Shown here piece after piece: positions 17,032 through 25,904 of a DNA stretch of 36,039 nucleotides. Each line of letters begins with the position of its first letter. The first letter of the stretch is position 1. The stretch is from Marivita sp. (lineage in GTDB: Bacteria > Pseudomonadota > Alphaproteobacteria > Rhodobacterales > Rhodobacteraceae): contig NZ_JAEPMO010000025.1 of NCBI RefSeq assembly GCF_017643905.1, positions 1 through 36,039 on the forward strand. Direction: 5' to 3'. The notes under the pieces were generated by a model. The model made no database searches and had not been told where the DNA came from. It saw only the letters and a program-made list of their open reading frames with translations. Both the position numbers and the translations under genes were made by a program.

Positions 17032-17803
17032 ACCCGGCCTTCTGCACCGCAGGCTTAGCGATCCCCAAGAGTTCCGCTCCTGCTGCAGAGAGAGCGGCCA
17101 TCCACGCCGTGTCGACGGCATCAATGTGCGCGACATCGAACCTGGCAGCTTCCTGCCAATAGCGCCCGGAGGGAACCGAATATCCAAACTGCTGTTCCAG
17201 CGCGACTGCCGCGTCGAAGGCCCCAAAGTCGGCCTGCGACGAGGGGTCCGCGATGGTTCCGAGCACCCGTCTGGAAACCGAGGGAAACACAAGGCGACTA
17301 GGACCGTTGGACAACCGGACACAGGCGCAGCCCATGCACGCCGCATGCAGCATCAGCCGGGCTGACTTGGCCTCGAGGTTGCGCAGGCTGATGTCGTCGC
17401 GCAAAGGGTCGGCACGTCCCTGACCGTAGAAATGCGACGCCTTCTGCGGCGCGTAGATCATGTCACAGCCCAGAAAGGCCATGACCCTTGGCCGCAACGC
17501 CCAAAGCGCCCAATACCCGGCGGTGAACGCCATCGTTCCTCCGGCGTACAGAATGCCACCGAACTGGTTGTTGGCGGGAACATAGACATCGGACCCGATC
17601 ACCTGCTGGCCCGGTGACAGCTCTTGCGGACGCTTGTCTGTCGGAAAGTCATCTGGCGCGACAAGGTAATCCCAGTCCATGCGCACCTGCCACGCATTGT
17701 TGATGGCGACCACGGTATCGAAGCCCGATCTGGGCCAATCACGGCACTGGATCACATCGGGCGCGCTGCCCAGAACAAGGACCACACCTGATGTCGCGGT
17801 CAC
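17030..17803 (-). CDS. Hypothetical protein, nucleotide-binding-like N-terminus
   Basis: A 257-residue soluble protein starting at GTG 17803. The N-terminus (GVVLVLGSAPDV) is a glycine-containing beta-strand/loop like that of Rossmann or glycosyltransferase-type folds, followed by FDTVVAINNAW and DYLVAPDDFP, and later TMAFTAGYWALWALRPRVMAFLGCDMIY. This layout is reminiscent of MptE/DUF115-like and sialyltransferase-like folds, where a similar loop binds a nucleotide, but I cannot assign a family. No signal peptide or membrane segment is evident. It follows DUF2842 by 36 bases and probably belongs to the purA transcription unit. Confidence 0.6.
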   Translation of the reverse strand: MTATSGVVLVLGSAPDVIQCRDWPRSGFDTVVAINNAWQVRMDWDYLVAPDDFPTDKRPQELSPGQQVIGSDVYVPANNQFGGILYAGGTMAFTAGYWALWALRPRVMAFLGCDMIYAPQKASHFYGQGRADPLRDDISLRNLEAKSARLMLHAACMGCACVRLSNGPSRLVFPSVSRRVLGTIADPSSQADFGAFDAAVALEQQFGYSVPSGRYWQEAARFDVAHIDAVDTAWMAALSAAGAELLGIAKPAVQKAG

Positions 17804-17839
17804 GCCCCGGCCCCGCAGGCAGACCCGCGCCGCCGCATG

Positions 17840-18064
17840 CTAGGAGTCGCCGCTGTCGGGGTCCGGTTGTCCAATCCCCTTGAACACGAATTTGAAAGGC
17901 AGCGCCCAAAGGATGCCCAGCGCCACGTAAACCACAAGCTCTACCAGAAAGGAGGGCCGGTCGAGCCAGTTGATCACGGTCACGCAGGCGACCACATAGG
18001 CAGGCATGCCCACCAGCAGGATCACCAGCGACCAGCGTTTCCGGGCCTTGTAGCTCAGCGCCAT
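17840..18064 (-). CDS. DUF2842 family small membrane protein
   Basis: A 74-residue protein with two membrane helices (SLVILLVGMPAYVVACVTVINWL and LVELVVYVALGILWALPFKFVF), matching the DUF2842 pattern of alphaproteobacteria. Its ATG at 18064 has AAGGAGG upstream, one of the best ribosome sites in the window. It begins 17 bases after purA on the same strand. Function unknown. Confidence 0.85.
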   Translation of the reverse strand: MALSYKARKRWSLVILLVGMPAYVVACVTVINWLDRPSFLVELVVYVALGILWALPFKFVFKGIGQPDPDSGDS

Positions 18065-18080
18065 ATGCGCCTCCTTTCGC

Positions 18081-19376
18081 TCAGTCCGCGAAGGGATCGG
18101 TCACGAGGATCGTGTCCTCCCGTTCGGGTGACGTTGAAAGTAGGGCGACCGGGCATTCGATCAATTCCTCGATCCGGCGGACATACTTGATGGCCTCGCC
18201 GGGCAGATCGACCCAGGACCGCGCGCCTTCGGTCGATTCCGACCAGCCGGGCATTTCCTCGTAGATCGGTGTACAGCGGGCCTGTTCGTCGGCAGCCGTT
18301 GGCAGGTAGTCGTAACGCTGGCCGTCCAGCTCATAACCGACGCAGATCTTCAGCGTTTCGAACCCGTCCAGCACGTCCAGCTTGGTCAGGGAAATCCCGT
18401 TCACACCACTGGTGGCGCAGGTCTGGCGCACGAGGCATGCATCGAACCAGCCGCAGCGGCGCTTGCGCCCGGTGGTGGTGCCAAACTCGTGCCCACGTTC
18501 ACCAAGGCGCTGACCGTCTTCGTCATGCAGTTCCGTCGGGAACGGGCCTTCGCCCACGCGGGTGGTGTAGGCTTTGACGATGCCCAGGACGTAATCAATC
18601 GCCCCCGGCCCAAGGCCGACACCCGTCGCCGCCTGCCCTGCGATTACGTTGGACGAGGTGACAAACGGATAAGTGCCGAAATCGATGTCGAGAAGCGCTC
18701 CCTGCGCGCCTTCGAACAGGATGCGATTGCCCGCCTTGCGTTTTTCGTTCAGCACCTTCCAGACGGGGGCGGCAAAGGGCAGGATTTGGTCCGCGATTTC
18801 GATCAGTTGCGCGAGCAGTGCATCGCGATCCACCGGCTCGAACCCCAGACCCTTGCGCAGCGGATCATGGTGCTGCAACGCGCGGTCCACCCGCGCCTCG
18901 AGCGTCGCCCGATCTGCAAGATCGGCAACGCGCACCGACCGACGACCCACCTTGTCCTCATAGGCCGGGCCGATGCCGCGCCCGGTCGTTCCGATCTTGG
19001 TGCCCTTGCTGGCGGCTTCCTCGCGCGCCCGATCCAACTCGCCGTGGATCGGCAGGATCAGCGGCGTGTTCTCGGCGATCATCAAAGTCTCGGGTGTGAT
19101 CTCCACCCCCTGACCGCGAATGGTCTCGATCTCTTTCATCAGATGCCACGGGTCGAGCACAACACCATTGCCGATCACCGACAGCTTGCCACCGCGCACC
19201 ACGCCGGACGGCAGTGCATGCAGCTTGTAGACCTTGCCATCGATCACCAGCGTGTGACCCGCATTGTGCCCGCCTTGAAAGCGGCAGATCACATCCGCCC
19301 GCTCCGAGAGCCAGTCCACGATCTTGCCTTTGCCCTCGTCGCCCCACTGGGCACCCACGACCACCACATTCGCCAT
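18081..19376 (-). CDS. purA: Adenylosuccinate synthetase
   Basis: A 431-residue GTP-dependent enzyme joining IMP and aspartate in AMP synthesis. The N-terminal [16 protein letters not shown] contains the P-loop and catalytic Asp, GGHNAGHTL carries the catalytic His, and [15 protein letters not shown] is the IMP-binding signature. The start is ATG 19376 ([13 protein letters not shown]); the nine upstream in-frame codons lack family similarity. A weak AAAGG lies upstream. It heads a minus-strand unit with DUF2842 and the hypothetical protein, divergent from the DUF6524 gene. Confidence 0.96.
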   Translation of the reverse strand: MANVVVVGAQWGDEGKGKIVDWLSERADVICRFQGGHNAGHTLVIDGKVYKLHALPSGVVRGGKLSVIGNGVVLDPWHLMKEIETIRGQGVEITPETLMIAENTPLILPIHGELDRAREEAASKGTKIGTTGRGIGPAYEDKVGRRSVRVADLADRATLEARVDRALQHHDPLRKGLGFEPVDRDALLAQLIEIADQILPFAAPVWKVLNEKRKAGNRILFEGAQGALLDIDFGTYPFVTSSNVIAGQAATGVGLGPGAIDYVLGIVKAYTTRVGEGPFPTELHDEDGQRLGERGHEFGTTTGRKRRCGWFDACLVRQTCATSGVNGISLTKLDVLDGFETLKICVGYELDGQRYDYLPTAADEQARCTPIYEEMPGWSESTEGARSWVDLPGEAIKYVRRIEELIECPVALLSTSPEREDTILVTDPFAD

Positions 19377-19609
19377 GTCTTTAGACCTTTGCTGGAGTTC
19401 CATCCGTCAAACCCGCGCCCGTATAGTGCGCAATCTTGGCGGGGGGAACCGCTTTTCACGCGATCTTCGCGACATATCACCCTGCAGGTCGCGCATGACC
19501 CTGGAACCTGCCCGTTTGTCACAGGCGCGCGCCGCTGTTGCAAAGCCCTCTGGACAGGCCGCACCGCTTTGGGCGATCACACCGCAGCGACGTTGACGAA
19601 AGGCCGAAG

Positions 19610-20008
19610 ATGATGGGATTCCTGCTGCGCTGGCTCTTTGCCTTTGTCCTTGTGGCCGTCACCTATAATCCGACGGATTACAATTTCGTCAGATGGGCCG
19701 CGACCGAAGGACAGAACCAGCTTTCGGTCACCGTGCTGGCCGGTCTGGTGCTGTTGGTGGGCTACATCATCTACCTGCGTGCCACGCTCCGCTCCATCGG
19801 CGCATTCGGCATGCTGCTGATCCTGGCGCTTGTGGGCGCACTCCTCTGGGTCGCCTATGATTTCGGCCTGCTCGACCTGCAGAACCGGGCGCTGACCATG
19901 TGGATCGGCATCTTCGCGCTGTCGCTCGTTCTGGGCATCGGCCTCAGCTGGTCCATCGTGCGCCGCAAACTCTCGGGTCAGGCGGATGTAGACGACGTGG
20001 ACGAATAA
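19610..20008 (+). CDS. DUF6524 family membrane protein
   Basis: A 132-residue protein with four predicted membrane helices (LLRWLFAFVLVAVTY, VLAGLVLLVGYIIYL, AFGMLLILALVGALLWVAYDF, MWIGIFALSLVLGIGLSWSI) and a short acidic C-terminal tail (VDDVDE). The beginning, MGFLLRWLFAF followed by YNPTDYNFVRWA, matches what I recall of DUF6524. Two adjacent ATG codons (19610 and 19613) follow GAAAGGC, and either could be used. Function unknown. Confidence 0.75.
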   Translation: MMGFLLRWLFAFVLVAVTYNPTDYNFVRWAATEGQNQLSVTVLAGLVLLVGYIIYLRATLRSIGAFGMLLILALVGALLWVAYDFGLLDLQNRALTMWIGIFALSLVLGIGLSWSIVRRKLSGQADVDDVDE

Positions 20009-20141
20009 ACCGACCCTCGCGTCTTCTCTTCGCAAATACGCAGACCCGCTACCGGCACGCGATCAGATCACCCAACACGGGTTGCACCACACCTCACTTG
20101 GCCTTAGATAACCCCCATTCACGAAGAGATCCGGGACAGCC

Positions 20142-20519
20142 ATGGAAAACGTCGTTCTCATCATCCACCTTCTTCTTGCGCTCGCGCTGATTGGCGTCGT
20201 GCTGCTGCAGCGCTCTGATGGCGGTGGGCTTGGCGCAATGGGTGGCGGCGGTGGCGGGGCGATCAGCACCCGCAGCGCGGCCACGGGCCTTGGCAAACTG
20301 ACCTGGATCCTCGCCATCGCTTTCATCTGCACCTCGATCACCCTGACGGTGATTGCCGCACAGAACGCCTCGGGCAGTTCCATCATGGACCGCCTGACCA
20401 CCGGTGGTGATGCCGCGACCGAAGAGACCGGCACGGGCAACACCCTCGACGCCGATGGCCTTCTGCCGCCGCCGTCCTCCGTCGATCCGAACGCGCCGCT
20501 TCTGCCCCGCGCCGACTGA
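20142..20519 (+). CDS. secG: Preprotein translocase subunit SecG
   Basis: A 125-residue SecYEG subunit. It shows the classic layout: N-terminal helix (VVLIIHLLLALALIGVVLLQRSDGGGLG), glycine-rich linker, second helix (LTWILAIAFICTSITLTVIA) and a hydrophilic Pro/Asp-rich tail. LLQRSDGGGLGAMGGGGGG is the family signature. It acts in the inner membrane, aiding SecA-driven export. A terminator follows. Confidence 0.93.
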   Translation: MENVVLIIHLLLALALIGVVLLQRSDGGGLGAMGGGGGGAISTRSAATGLGKLTWILAIAFICTSITLTVIAAQNASGSSIMDRLTTGGDAATEETGTGNTLDADGLLPPPSSVDPNAPLLPRAD

Positions 20520-20540
20520 TCCGGCGAAAGCTCTGAACCG

Positions 20541-20570
20541 ACGCGCGGTCCTGCGGGCCCGCGCGTTTTT
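20541..20570 (+). terminator. Rho-independent terminator of secG
   Basis: ACGCGCGG (20541-20548) pairs with CCGCGCGT (20559-20566) and is followed by TTTT and CTTT. The loop is ten bases and GC-rich. Confidence 0.75.
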
Positions 20571-20743
20571 CTTTGGTTGCTGGCCCACCACCCCTTGAGG
20601 CGCAGCAATCTGACGTAACATCATCTTGGGGTTCGGCCTTGCCTTTTTCCGCCGAATCCTCTACCGCTCAAATCCCGTGATGCTGCGTGCCAATGGCTGC
20701 GCAGATTGCATGATTTGCAGCGCTTCGCGGGAGGTTTCCACAC

Positions 20744-22387
20744 ATGGCACGCTTTATCTTCATCACCGGCGGCGTGGTGTCTTCCCTTGGCAAAGGCCTT
20801 GCCTCGGCCGCTCTGGGCGCGCTCCTGCAGGCGCGTGGCTTTTCCGTTCGCCTGCGCAAACTTGACCCTTATCTGAACGTCGATCCCGGCACGATGTCGC
20901 CATTTGAACATGGCGAGGTGTTCGTGACCGACGATGGCGCGGAAACCGACCTTGACCTTGGACACTACGAACGCTTCACAGGCGTGCCTGCGCGCAAGAC
21001 CGACAGCATCTCGTCGGGGCGCATCTACACCAACGTGCTCGAGAAAGAACGGCGCGGCGATTACCTTGGCAAAACGATCCAGGTGATCCCGCATGTCACC
21101 AATGAAATCAAGGACTTCATCTCCATCGGGGAAGACGAGGTCGATTTCATGCTCTGCGAAATCGGCGGCACCGTGGGCGACATCGAGGGCCTGCCCTTCT
21201 TCGAGGCAATCCGCCAGTTCTCCCAGGACAAGCCGCGCGGCCAGTGCATCTTCATGCACCTGACGCTCCTGCCCTACATCAAGGCGTCCGGAGAGTTGAA
21301 AACCAAACCGACGCAGCACAGCGTCAAGGAACTCCGCTCCATCGGCCTCGCCCCTGACATCCTGGTCTGCCGGTCCGAAGGGCCGATCCCGCAGAAAGAA
21401 CGCGAGAAGCTCGCGCTCTTCTGCAACGTGCGCCCCGACAGCGTGATCGCCGCACAAGACCTCAAGTCGATCTACGAGGCCCCCCTCGCCTATCACCGCG
21501 AGGGCCTCGACCAGGCGGTGCTCGACGCGTTCCAGATCACGCCCGCACCCAAGCCCAACCTCGAGAAATGGGAAGACGTGGCCGACCGCATCTACAACCC
21601 CGAAGGCGAGGTGAATGTCGCCATCGTGGGCAAATACGTGCAGCTTGAGGACGCCTACAAATCCATTGCCGAGGCGCTCACCCATGGCGGCATGGCCAAC
21701 CGCGTCAAGGTCAACATCCAGTGGGTCGATGCCGAGATTTTCGAACGCGAGGACCCCGCGCCGCATCTTGAGGGCTTCCACGCGATCCTCGTGCCCGGCG
21801 GCTTTGGCGAACGCGGCACTGAGGGCAAGATCAAGGCGGCGCAATTCGCCCGCGAACACAAGGTCCCCTATCTGGGCATCTGCCTTGGCATGCAGATGGC
21901 GGTGATCGAAGCCGCCCGCAACGTCGCCAAACTGCCCGATGCCGGGTCCGAGGAATTCGACCACGAGGCCGGGAAGAAGCGGTTCACGCCGGTGGTCTAC
22001 CACCTCAAGGAATGGGTGCAGGGCAACCAGACCGTCAACCGCAGCGTCGCCGACGACAAGGGCGGCACGATGCGCCTTGGCGCCTATGACGCGGTACTGA
22101 CCGACGGCTCAAAGGTGGCCGAGGTCTACGGCAGCACCACCATCACCGAACGCCACCGCCACCGCTACGAGGTGGACATCAAGTACCGCAAAGCGCTTGA
22201 GGAAGGCGGGCTATGTTTTTCGGGCATGAGTCCCGACGGCCGATTGCCCGAGATCGTCGAATGGCCTGACCACCCGTGGTTCATCGGCGTCCAGTTCCAC
22301 CCGGAGCTGAAGTCGAAACCCTTTGACCCGCATCCGCTGTTCAAGGATTTTGTCCGGGCGGCGAAGGATGTGAGTCGACTTGTCTAA
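20744..22387 (+). CDS. pyrG: CTP synthase
   Basis: A 547-residue enzyme aminating UTP to CTP. The synthetase domain begins [18 protein letters not shown] (P-loop) and contains [20 protein letters not shown]; the C-terminal glutamine amidotransferase domain carries the nucleophile Cys380 (GICLGMQ) and the His519/Glu521 pair (QFHPEL). A GGGAGG site lies upstream of the ATG. The C-terminus ([15 protein letters not shown]) looks intact even though the next gene begins within it. No terminator is visible between pyrG and the AT-rich gene that follows. Confidence 0.96.
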   Translation: MARFIFITGGVVSSLGKGLASAALGALLQARGFSVRLRKLDPYLNVDPGTMSPFEHGEVFVTDDGAETDLDLGHYERFTGVPARKTDSISSGRIYTNVLEKERRGDYLGKTIQVIPHVTNEIKDFISIGEDEVDFMLCEIGGTVGDIEGLPFFEAIRQFSQDKPRGQCIFMHLTLLPYIKASGELKTKPTQHSVKELRSIGLAPDILVCRSEGPIPQKEREKLALFCNVRPDSVIAAQDLKSIYEAPLAYHREGLDQAVLDAFQITPAPKPNLEKWEDVADRIYNPEGEVNVAIVGKYVQLEDAYKSIAEALTHGGMANRVKVNIQWVDAEIFEREDPAPHLEGFHAILVPGGFGERGTEGKIKAAQFAREHKVPYLGICLGMQMAVIEAARNVAKLPDAGSEEFDHEAGKKRFTPVVYHLKEWVQGNQTVNRSVADDKGGTMRLGAYDAVLTDGSKVAEVYGSTTITERHRHRYEVDIKYRKALEEGGLCFSGMSPDGRLPEIVEWPDHPWFIGVQFHPELKSKPFDPHPLFKDFVRAAKDVSRLV

Positions 22388-23342
22388 ACCGAAGCCGCCA
22401 TCCGACCACCACTATATCCCCAAGTTCTATCTCAAGAACTGGACACTGGATGATGGTCGCTTGTGCCAATTCTCAATTCCACATGGAAACGCTGTTAAGC
22501 CCAAGCGAGTGCACCCAACTCAAACTGGATGGTGCAAGAACCTTTATACTCTTTCTGATTTCCCGGAAGAATTAAAACAACAAGTTGAGCAAGACTACCT
22601 TCGACTTTTGGATGGACGTGCTGCTGAAGCGAATAGTATTCTGTGTAGCCCAACTGGATTGGTGGATTTATCGCCAAGACATAGAGCAGCCTGGACGCAA
22701 TTTTGTCTTTCTCTAATGACGAGAATGCCTGAAGATATGCAGGCCGCACGGAAGGCAATTGAGCTATCGCATCAAAGGCCACCGGAAGAGCTTCGCAAGT
22801 CAATTGAAAGCATCGATAGCATAAGGTCAAAAGATCATCCGCTTAGTGCAGAGGAAATACTTGCATTACTTGAAAAGTCTGATCGCGAGACTGCGCTTTT
22901 TGATGCTTTCATGGCGTCTCACGTTGGCAATAAAGCAACTTCATGGTATTATAGTTTAACTTGGCACATGATTGATTTTTCAAATCAACCCATGTCACTA
23001 CTAACTAGTGATCGACCATTTGTTAGATTTTTCGGCAGCGACAGCCGGTCTGTGACTTGGGCTCTACCAATTTCGCCATCCCGTTTGTTTATTGCAACTC
23101 CAAATAGGAAGTACGGCTTTCAACCCCGCGATCATTGCGAAATCGAAATAATCAAGGCACTTTGTGGATCAAAAAAACGATTGCTAAAGACTATGAATAA
23201 GTGTGTCACCCAGCAAGCTATCAAATATGTGTACTCCTCAGACGATGCCGAACTGCAATTTGTCTCAAAGCATTTTGGAAAAAAACAGGAGAGCGACAGA
23301 CCAGCGCAAATGATGTTAGCTAGCTTAGGCGTACGCGAATAA
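22380..23342 (+). CDS. DUF4238 domain-containing protein, AT-rich accessory gene
   Basis: A 320-residue soluble protein. The N-terminal [13 protein letters not shown] is the hallmark of DUF4238, followed by [18 protein letters not shown]. The middle has MDIxF-type sequence ([23 protein letters not shown]), also typical of the family. Base composition is far more AT-rich than in pyrG or cutA, pointing to recent transfer. The only early start is TTG 22380, which overlaps the last eight bases of pyrG and has GAAGGA about 11 bases upstream inside pyrG, so it is probably translated from the pyrG message. Function unknown; accessory placement allows a role in defence or toxin biology, but nothing in the sequence shows it. 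Confidence 0.8.
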   Translation: MSKPKPPSDHHYIPKFYLKNWTLDDGRLCQFSIPHGNAVKPKRVHPTQTGWCKNLYTLSDFPEELKQQVEQDYLRLLDGRAAEANSILCSPTGLVDLSPRHRAAWTQFCLSLMTRMPEDMQAARKAIELSHQRPPEELRKSIESIDSIRSKDHPLSAEEILALLEKSDRETALFDAFMASHVGNKATSWYYSLTWHMIDFSNQPMSLLTSDRPFVRFFGSDSRSVTWALPISPSRLFIATPNRKYGFQPRDHCEIEIIKALCGSKKRLLKTMNKCVTQQAIKYVYSSDDAELQFVSKHFGKKQESDRPAQMMLASLGVRE

Positions 23343-23369
23343 TTTCCCTCGCTAGCGGCAATTACGTTT

Positions 23370-23502
23370 GCCATCGCCAGACCGCGGGATGGCGATCCTC
23401 CCGACGAACGATGGCGCTTTATTCCAGCCACTCCCGCGCGCAGAACGAACGTAGCGCCCAGACCTGCCAAATCGCCAGCCCGGGGGGCGGTCTGGCGATG
23501 GC
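23370..23502. repeat. Perfect 16-bp inverted repeat pair bounding about 100 bp
   Basis: GCCATCGCCAGACCGC at 23370-23385 is exactly complementary to GCGGTCTGGCGATGGC at 23487-23502. Each arm is also part of a local hairpin (ATCGCCA with TGGCGAT, around 23373-23396 and 23471-23499). No coding sequence for a transposase lies between them. It may be a small non-autonomous element or a REP-like unit. Confidence 0.75.
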
Positions 23503-23562
23503 GCGGCACCTTCGGTGCTATTCGCGCCGGGCGCATAACTCGAAACGTCGTTGCACCGCCAA

Positions 23563-23604
23563 GCGCGGCCTCGAGGCCGCGCCTCGCCGCGTCGACGCGG
23601 CGAG
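23563..23604. repeat. Two adjacent perfect GC-rich palindromes
   Basis: A 20-bp perfect palindrome centred on CTCGAG (23563-23582) is directly followed by a 22-bp perfect palindrome centred on GTCGAC (23583-23604). They abut with no bases between and end 40 bp before cutA. There is no T-run, so simple termination is unlikely. Confidence 0.85.
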
Positions 23605-23643
23605 CCCCTTCCCCAAACCACCCGCACCCGCTACTCTCCGACA

Positions 23644-23952
23644 ATGCCCCTCGCCGCCTTCACCACGATCGACAGCGAAGACGCCGCCCGCAGCCTTGCG
23701 CGCGCCGCCGTCACGGCCAAACTCGCCGCCTGTGTGCAGATCGAACGCATCACCTCGGTCTACGAATGGAACGGCCTGCAGGAGGAGCCGGAATACCGCC
23801 TGCTCTTCAAGACCAGCGCCACCGCGTGGCCCGCGCTCAGGGCGCTGATCCTGCGCGATCATCCCTATGACGAACCGGCGCTCTGGTCGGTCGAGATGAC
23901 GGATGGCTCGGAAAGTTTCCTCACCTGGATCGACAGCACCGCCACCGGCTGA
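23644..23952 (+). CDS. cutA: Divalent-cation tolerance protein CutA
   Basis: A 102-residue protein of the trimeric CutA1 family. The pattern is typical: AAFTTIDSEDAARSLARAAVTAKLAACVQI, then ITSVYEWNGLQEEPEYRLLFKT and DHPYDEPALWSVEM. The family has been linked to copper tolerance, but its biochemical role is unclear. ATG 23644 gives the family N-terminus; upstream in-frame sequence is arginine-rich and not family-like. No Shine-Dalgarno site is visible; a TACTCT seven bases before the ATG could make the message leaderless, though the -35 match is poor. Confidence 0.9.
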   Translation: MPLAAFTTIDSEDAARSLARAAVTAKLAACVQIERITSVYEWNGLQEEPEYRLLFKTSATAWPALRALILRDHPYDEPALWSVEMTDGSESFLTWIDSTATG

Positions 23953-23994
23953 ATCCCCCTACCCGATCCAAGCCAACTGGCCTATCACGGGCGC

Positions 23995-24762
23995 ATGCTG
24001 TCCTACCAACACCTCTATCATGCGGGCAACGCCGCCGATGTGCACAAACACGCCGCCCTTGCGCTGGCGCTCGACTACCTGACGCAAAAGCCCAAACCGC
24101 TGAGCTATCTTGAGACCCATGCCGGGCGCGGGCGCTATGACCTGAGCGCACCCGAAGCGGTCAAGACCGGCGAGGCGGCGCAGGGCATCGCCCGGCTGCG
24201 CGACGGGTTTGCCAAGGACCATCCCTATATCCGCGCGCTCAAGGCCCAGCCCGATGGCCTCTACCCCGGATCGCCCGCCATTGCGCAGGCGCTGCTGCGG
24301 CCCGAGGATTCGCTCCATCTCGCCGAACTGCACCCGCAGGAACATGCCGCCCTGCGGTCAAACCTGCGCGCAGCCAACACCCATGTGTACCATCAGGACG
24401 GTCTTGAACTGGCACAAAGCCTCTGCCCGCCGACGCCGCGCCGGGGGCTGATGCTGGTGGACCCCAGCTACGAGATCAAGGCGGACTATGCCCAGATCCC
24501 CAAATGGCTGGGCGCGATCACGCGCAAGTGGAATGTCGGCGTGGTGATGATCTGGTACCCGATCCTCACCTCCGGTGCGCACCGGCCCATGTTGCGCGCC
24601 TTGCAGGCGGATCACCCTGAGGCGCTGACCCACGAGGTGCGCTTCCCACCCGCGCGCGAGGGGCACCGCATGGTCGGCTCCGGCCTATTCGTGGTGAACC
24701 CGCCTTTCGGGCTGGAGGCCGCGCTCAAGCCGCTCACCGCCGCGTTCCGCAAGCTGACATGA
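23995..24762 (+). CDS. rlmJ: 23S rRNA (adenine-N6)-methyltransferase RlmJ
   Basis: A 255-residue SAM-dependent methyltransferase modifying A2030 (E. coli numbering) of 23S rRNA. Family signatures: YQHLYHAGNAADVHKHAAL at the N-terminus, YLETHAGRGRYDL (SAM-binding), and the catalytic motif DPSYE starting at Asp156, where the second Pro of the usual DPPY is Ser. NPPFGLE lies near the C-terminus. The TGA stop overlaps the ATG of the next gene, implying coupling. No clear ribosome site precedes its own ATG. Confidence 0.92.
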   Translation: MLSYQHLYHAGNAADVHKHAALALALDYLTQKPKPLSYLETHAGRGRYDLSAPEAVKTGEAAQGIARLRDGFAKDHPYIRALKAQPDGLYPGSPAIAQALLRPEDSLHLAELHPQEHAALRSNLRAANTHVYHQDGLELAQSLCPPTPRRGLMLVDPSYEIKADYAQIPKWLGAITRKWNVGVVMIWYPILTSGAHRPMLRALQADHPEALTHEVRFPPAREGHRMVGSGLFVVNPPFGLEAALKPLTAAFRKLT

Positions 24763-25427
24763 TGCGCCTCTGCGCCGCGCTGCTGTGTCTCCCGGGTGTC
24801 GCGGCAGCCGACCTGCGCCCCGTGTCCTATGACGACCTGAAGGCCCAGCCACACCGCATCGAAACCTTCGACACCCTGCCCAGCGTCCCCGAGCCCGGCC
24901 ACAGCATCGACCAGCACTGGCGCGCGCCGGGTTTGACCATCGGCGAACGGCTTGTCGGGCAGACCGTGCAGGACACCGACGGGTTCGATGCGCTGCAAGG
25001 CGCAGCAACCCAACCGCTCCGCGCCATTCCCGGCGCACCGGGCCAGACCTTCGCCATCGCGCATCACGCGGGCTTCGGATCGAACGCGTTGTTTCCCGTT
25101 GGCCCCAAAGGCGCAGACCTGCCCGAGGGCCGTGGCGAAGGCAGCGCAGCACTGGTGTTCGACACGCCGCAAACCGCCATCGGCCTGCGCCTGCATGCGG
25201 AATACCCCGATCCGCTGGGCCAGCACCCCGCACCGGGTACGGCGCTTTTGACCTTCCATCATGCGACCGGCCAAACGACCGAACTCACCCTGCCCCTGAC
25301 ACACGGCGTCATCTTGCTGGCCTGGCGCAGCGACACCGGGATCACCGCGGTGACGGCCCAAAACACCGATCCGGGGGGCATCGCGCTCGACGATATCCTC
25401 TACGATGTGACTGCACTATCGGGATAA
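24759..25427 (+). CDS. Hypothetical secreted protein
   Basis: A 222-residue protein with an N-terminal signal peptide (MMRLCAALLCLPGVAAA, cleavage probably before DLRP). The mature part is mixed beta-like sequence with IETFDTLPS, FGSNALFPVG, AALVFDTPQTAIGLRLHAEY and a C-terminal GGIALDDILYDV. The closing 'DDI' block with an upstream 'FD' motif is seen in secreted jelly-roll-type domains, but I cannot name a family. It starts inside the rlmJ stop (ATGA overlap). Confidence 0.7.
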   Translation: MMRLCAALLCLPGVAAADLRPVSYDDLKAQPHRIETFDTLPSVPEPGHSIDQHWRAPGLTIGERLVGQTVQDTDGFDALQGAATQPLRAIPGAPGQTFAIAHHAGFGSNALFPVGPKGADLPEGRGEGSAALVFDTPQTAIGLRLHAEYPDPLGQHPAPGTALLTFHHATGQTTELTLPLTHGVILLAWRSDTGITAVTAQNTDPGGIALDDILYDVTALSG

Positions 25428-25431
25428 CCCA

Positions 25432-25460
25432 TTGGCGAAGCTTTCGGCGCGGCATATATC
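25432..25460 (+). promoter_or_regulatory. Promoter positioned for a leaderless message of the TerB-like gene
   Basis: TTGGCG (25432-25437), a 17-bp spacer, then TATATC (25455-25460). The start codon at 25467 lies seven bases after the -10 element, where transcription would be expected to begin. No Shine-Dalgarno sequence exists. Confidence 0.5.
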
Positions 25461-25466
25461 CCCTTC

Positions 25467-25904
25467 ATGTTTGGTGATTTCCTCAAGCGCCTCACCGCGC
25501 CCGACCCCGCTCCGCTGCCCGACGCCGATGCGCGTCTGGCCCTGACCGCCCTGCTTGTCCGCGTCGCCCGCACCGATGGCGATTACGACGAGAGCGAGAA
25601 AACCCGCATCGACCGCATCGCCGCGTCCCGCTACGGCCTGACGCCGTTTGAGGCAGCAAAACTGCGCGGCGAGGCCGAAGGTCTGGAGGCAGAAGCCCCC
25701 GACACCGTCCGCTTTACCGGAGCCATCAAGGACGCCGTGCCCTACGAAGACCGCATCGCGGTGATCGAGGCGCTGTGGGAGGTCGTTCTTGCCGATGGCG
25801 TGCGCGAGGCCGAGGAAGACGCGCTCTTGCGGCTCGTGGCCAAGCTTCTGGGCATCAACGACCGGGACAGCGCGCTGGCCCGGCAACGCGTCGCCAAGGC
25901 ATGA
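25467..25904 (+). CDS. TerB-like family protein
   Basis: A 145-residue all-helical protein with the TerB-like (tellurite-resistance/DUF533-type) pattern: an N-terminal LTALLVRVARTDGDYDESEKTRIDRI and a second half IEALWEVVLADGVREAEEDALLRLVAKLLGI, the two related halves each carrying acidic D-G-x-x-x-x-E signatures that may bind metal. It is cytosolic. Members occur in stress-related and envelope contexts, and the exact role here is unknown. Its TGA overlaps the ATG of the PhnD-like gene, so the two products are probably made together. Confidence 0.85.
   Translation: MFGDFLKRLTAPDPAPLPDADARLALTALLVRVARTDGDYDESEKTRIDRIAASRYGLTPFEAAKLRGEAEGLEAEAPDTVRFTGAIKDAVPYEDRIAVIEALWEVVLADGVREAEEDALLRLVAKLLGINDRDSALARQRVAKA

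Larger units (their letters stand above)
23343..23643. other. Gene-free, palindrome-rich stretch between DUF4238 and cutA
   Basis: About 300 bases without a believable gene. Frames crossing it in either direction have low-complexity Arg/Ala/Pro-rich translations. Composition switches from AT-rich to GC-rich near 23360. It holds the 16-bp inverted repeat pair and the two perfect palindromes listed separately. Confidence 0.7.

Noticed and set aside
14962-17346. 794-residue minus-strand frame opposite the acidic protein gene
   Set aside because: It is the mirror of the GAY/GAR-rich sense frame, with low-complexity Val/Phe/Ile runs, no start context and no family-like motif. The plus-strand protein has ordered ends and a matching terminator.
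20621-22003. 460-residue minus-strand frame opposite pyrG
   Set aside because: Shadow of CTP synthase; no motif and no ribosome site.
23132-23644. 170-residue minus-strand frame crossing the palindromic stretch
   Set aside because: It covers both AT-rich and GC-rich DNA with no continuity of codon use and overlaps the end of DUF4238.
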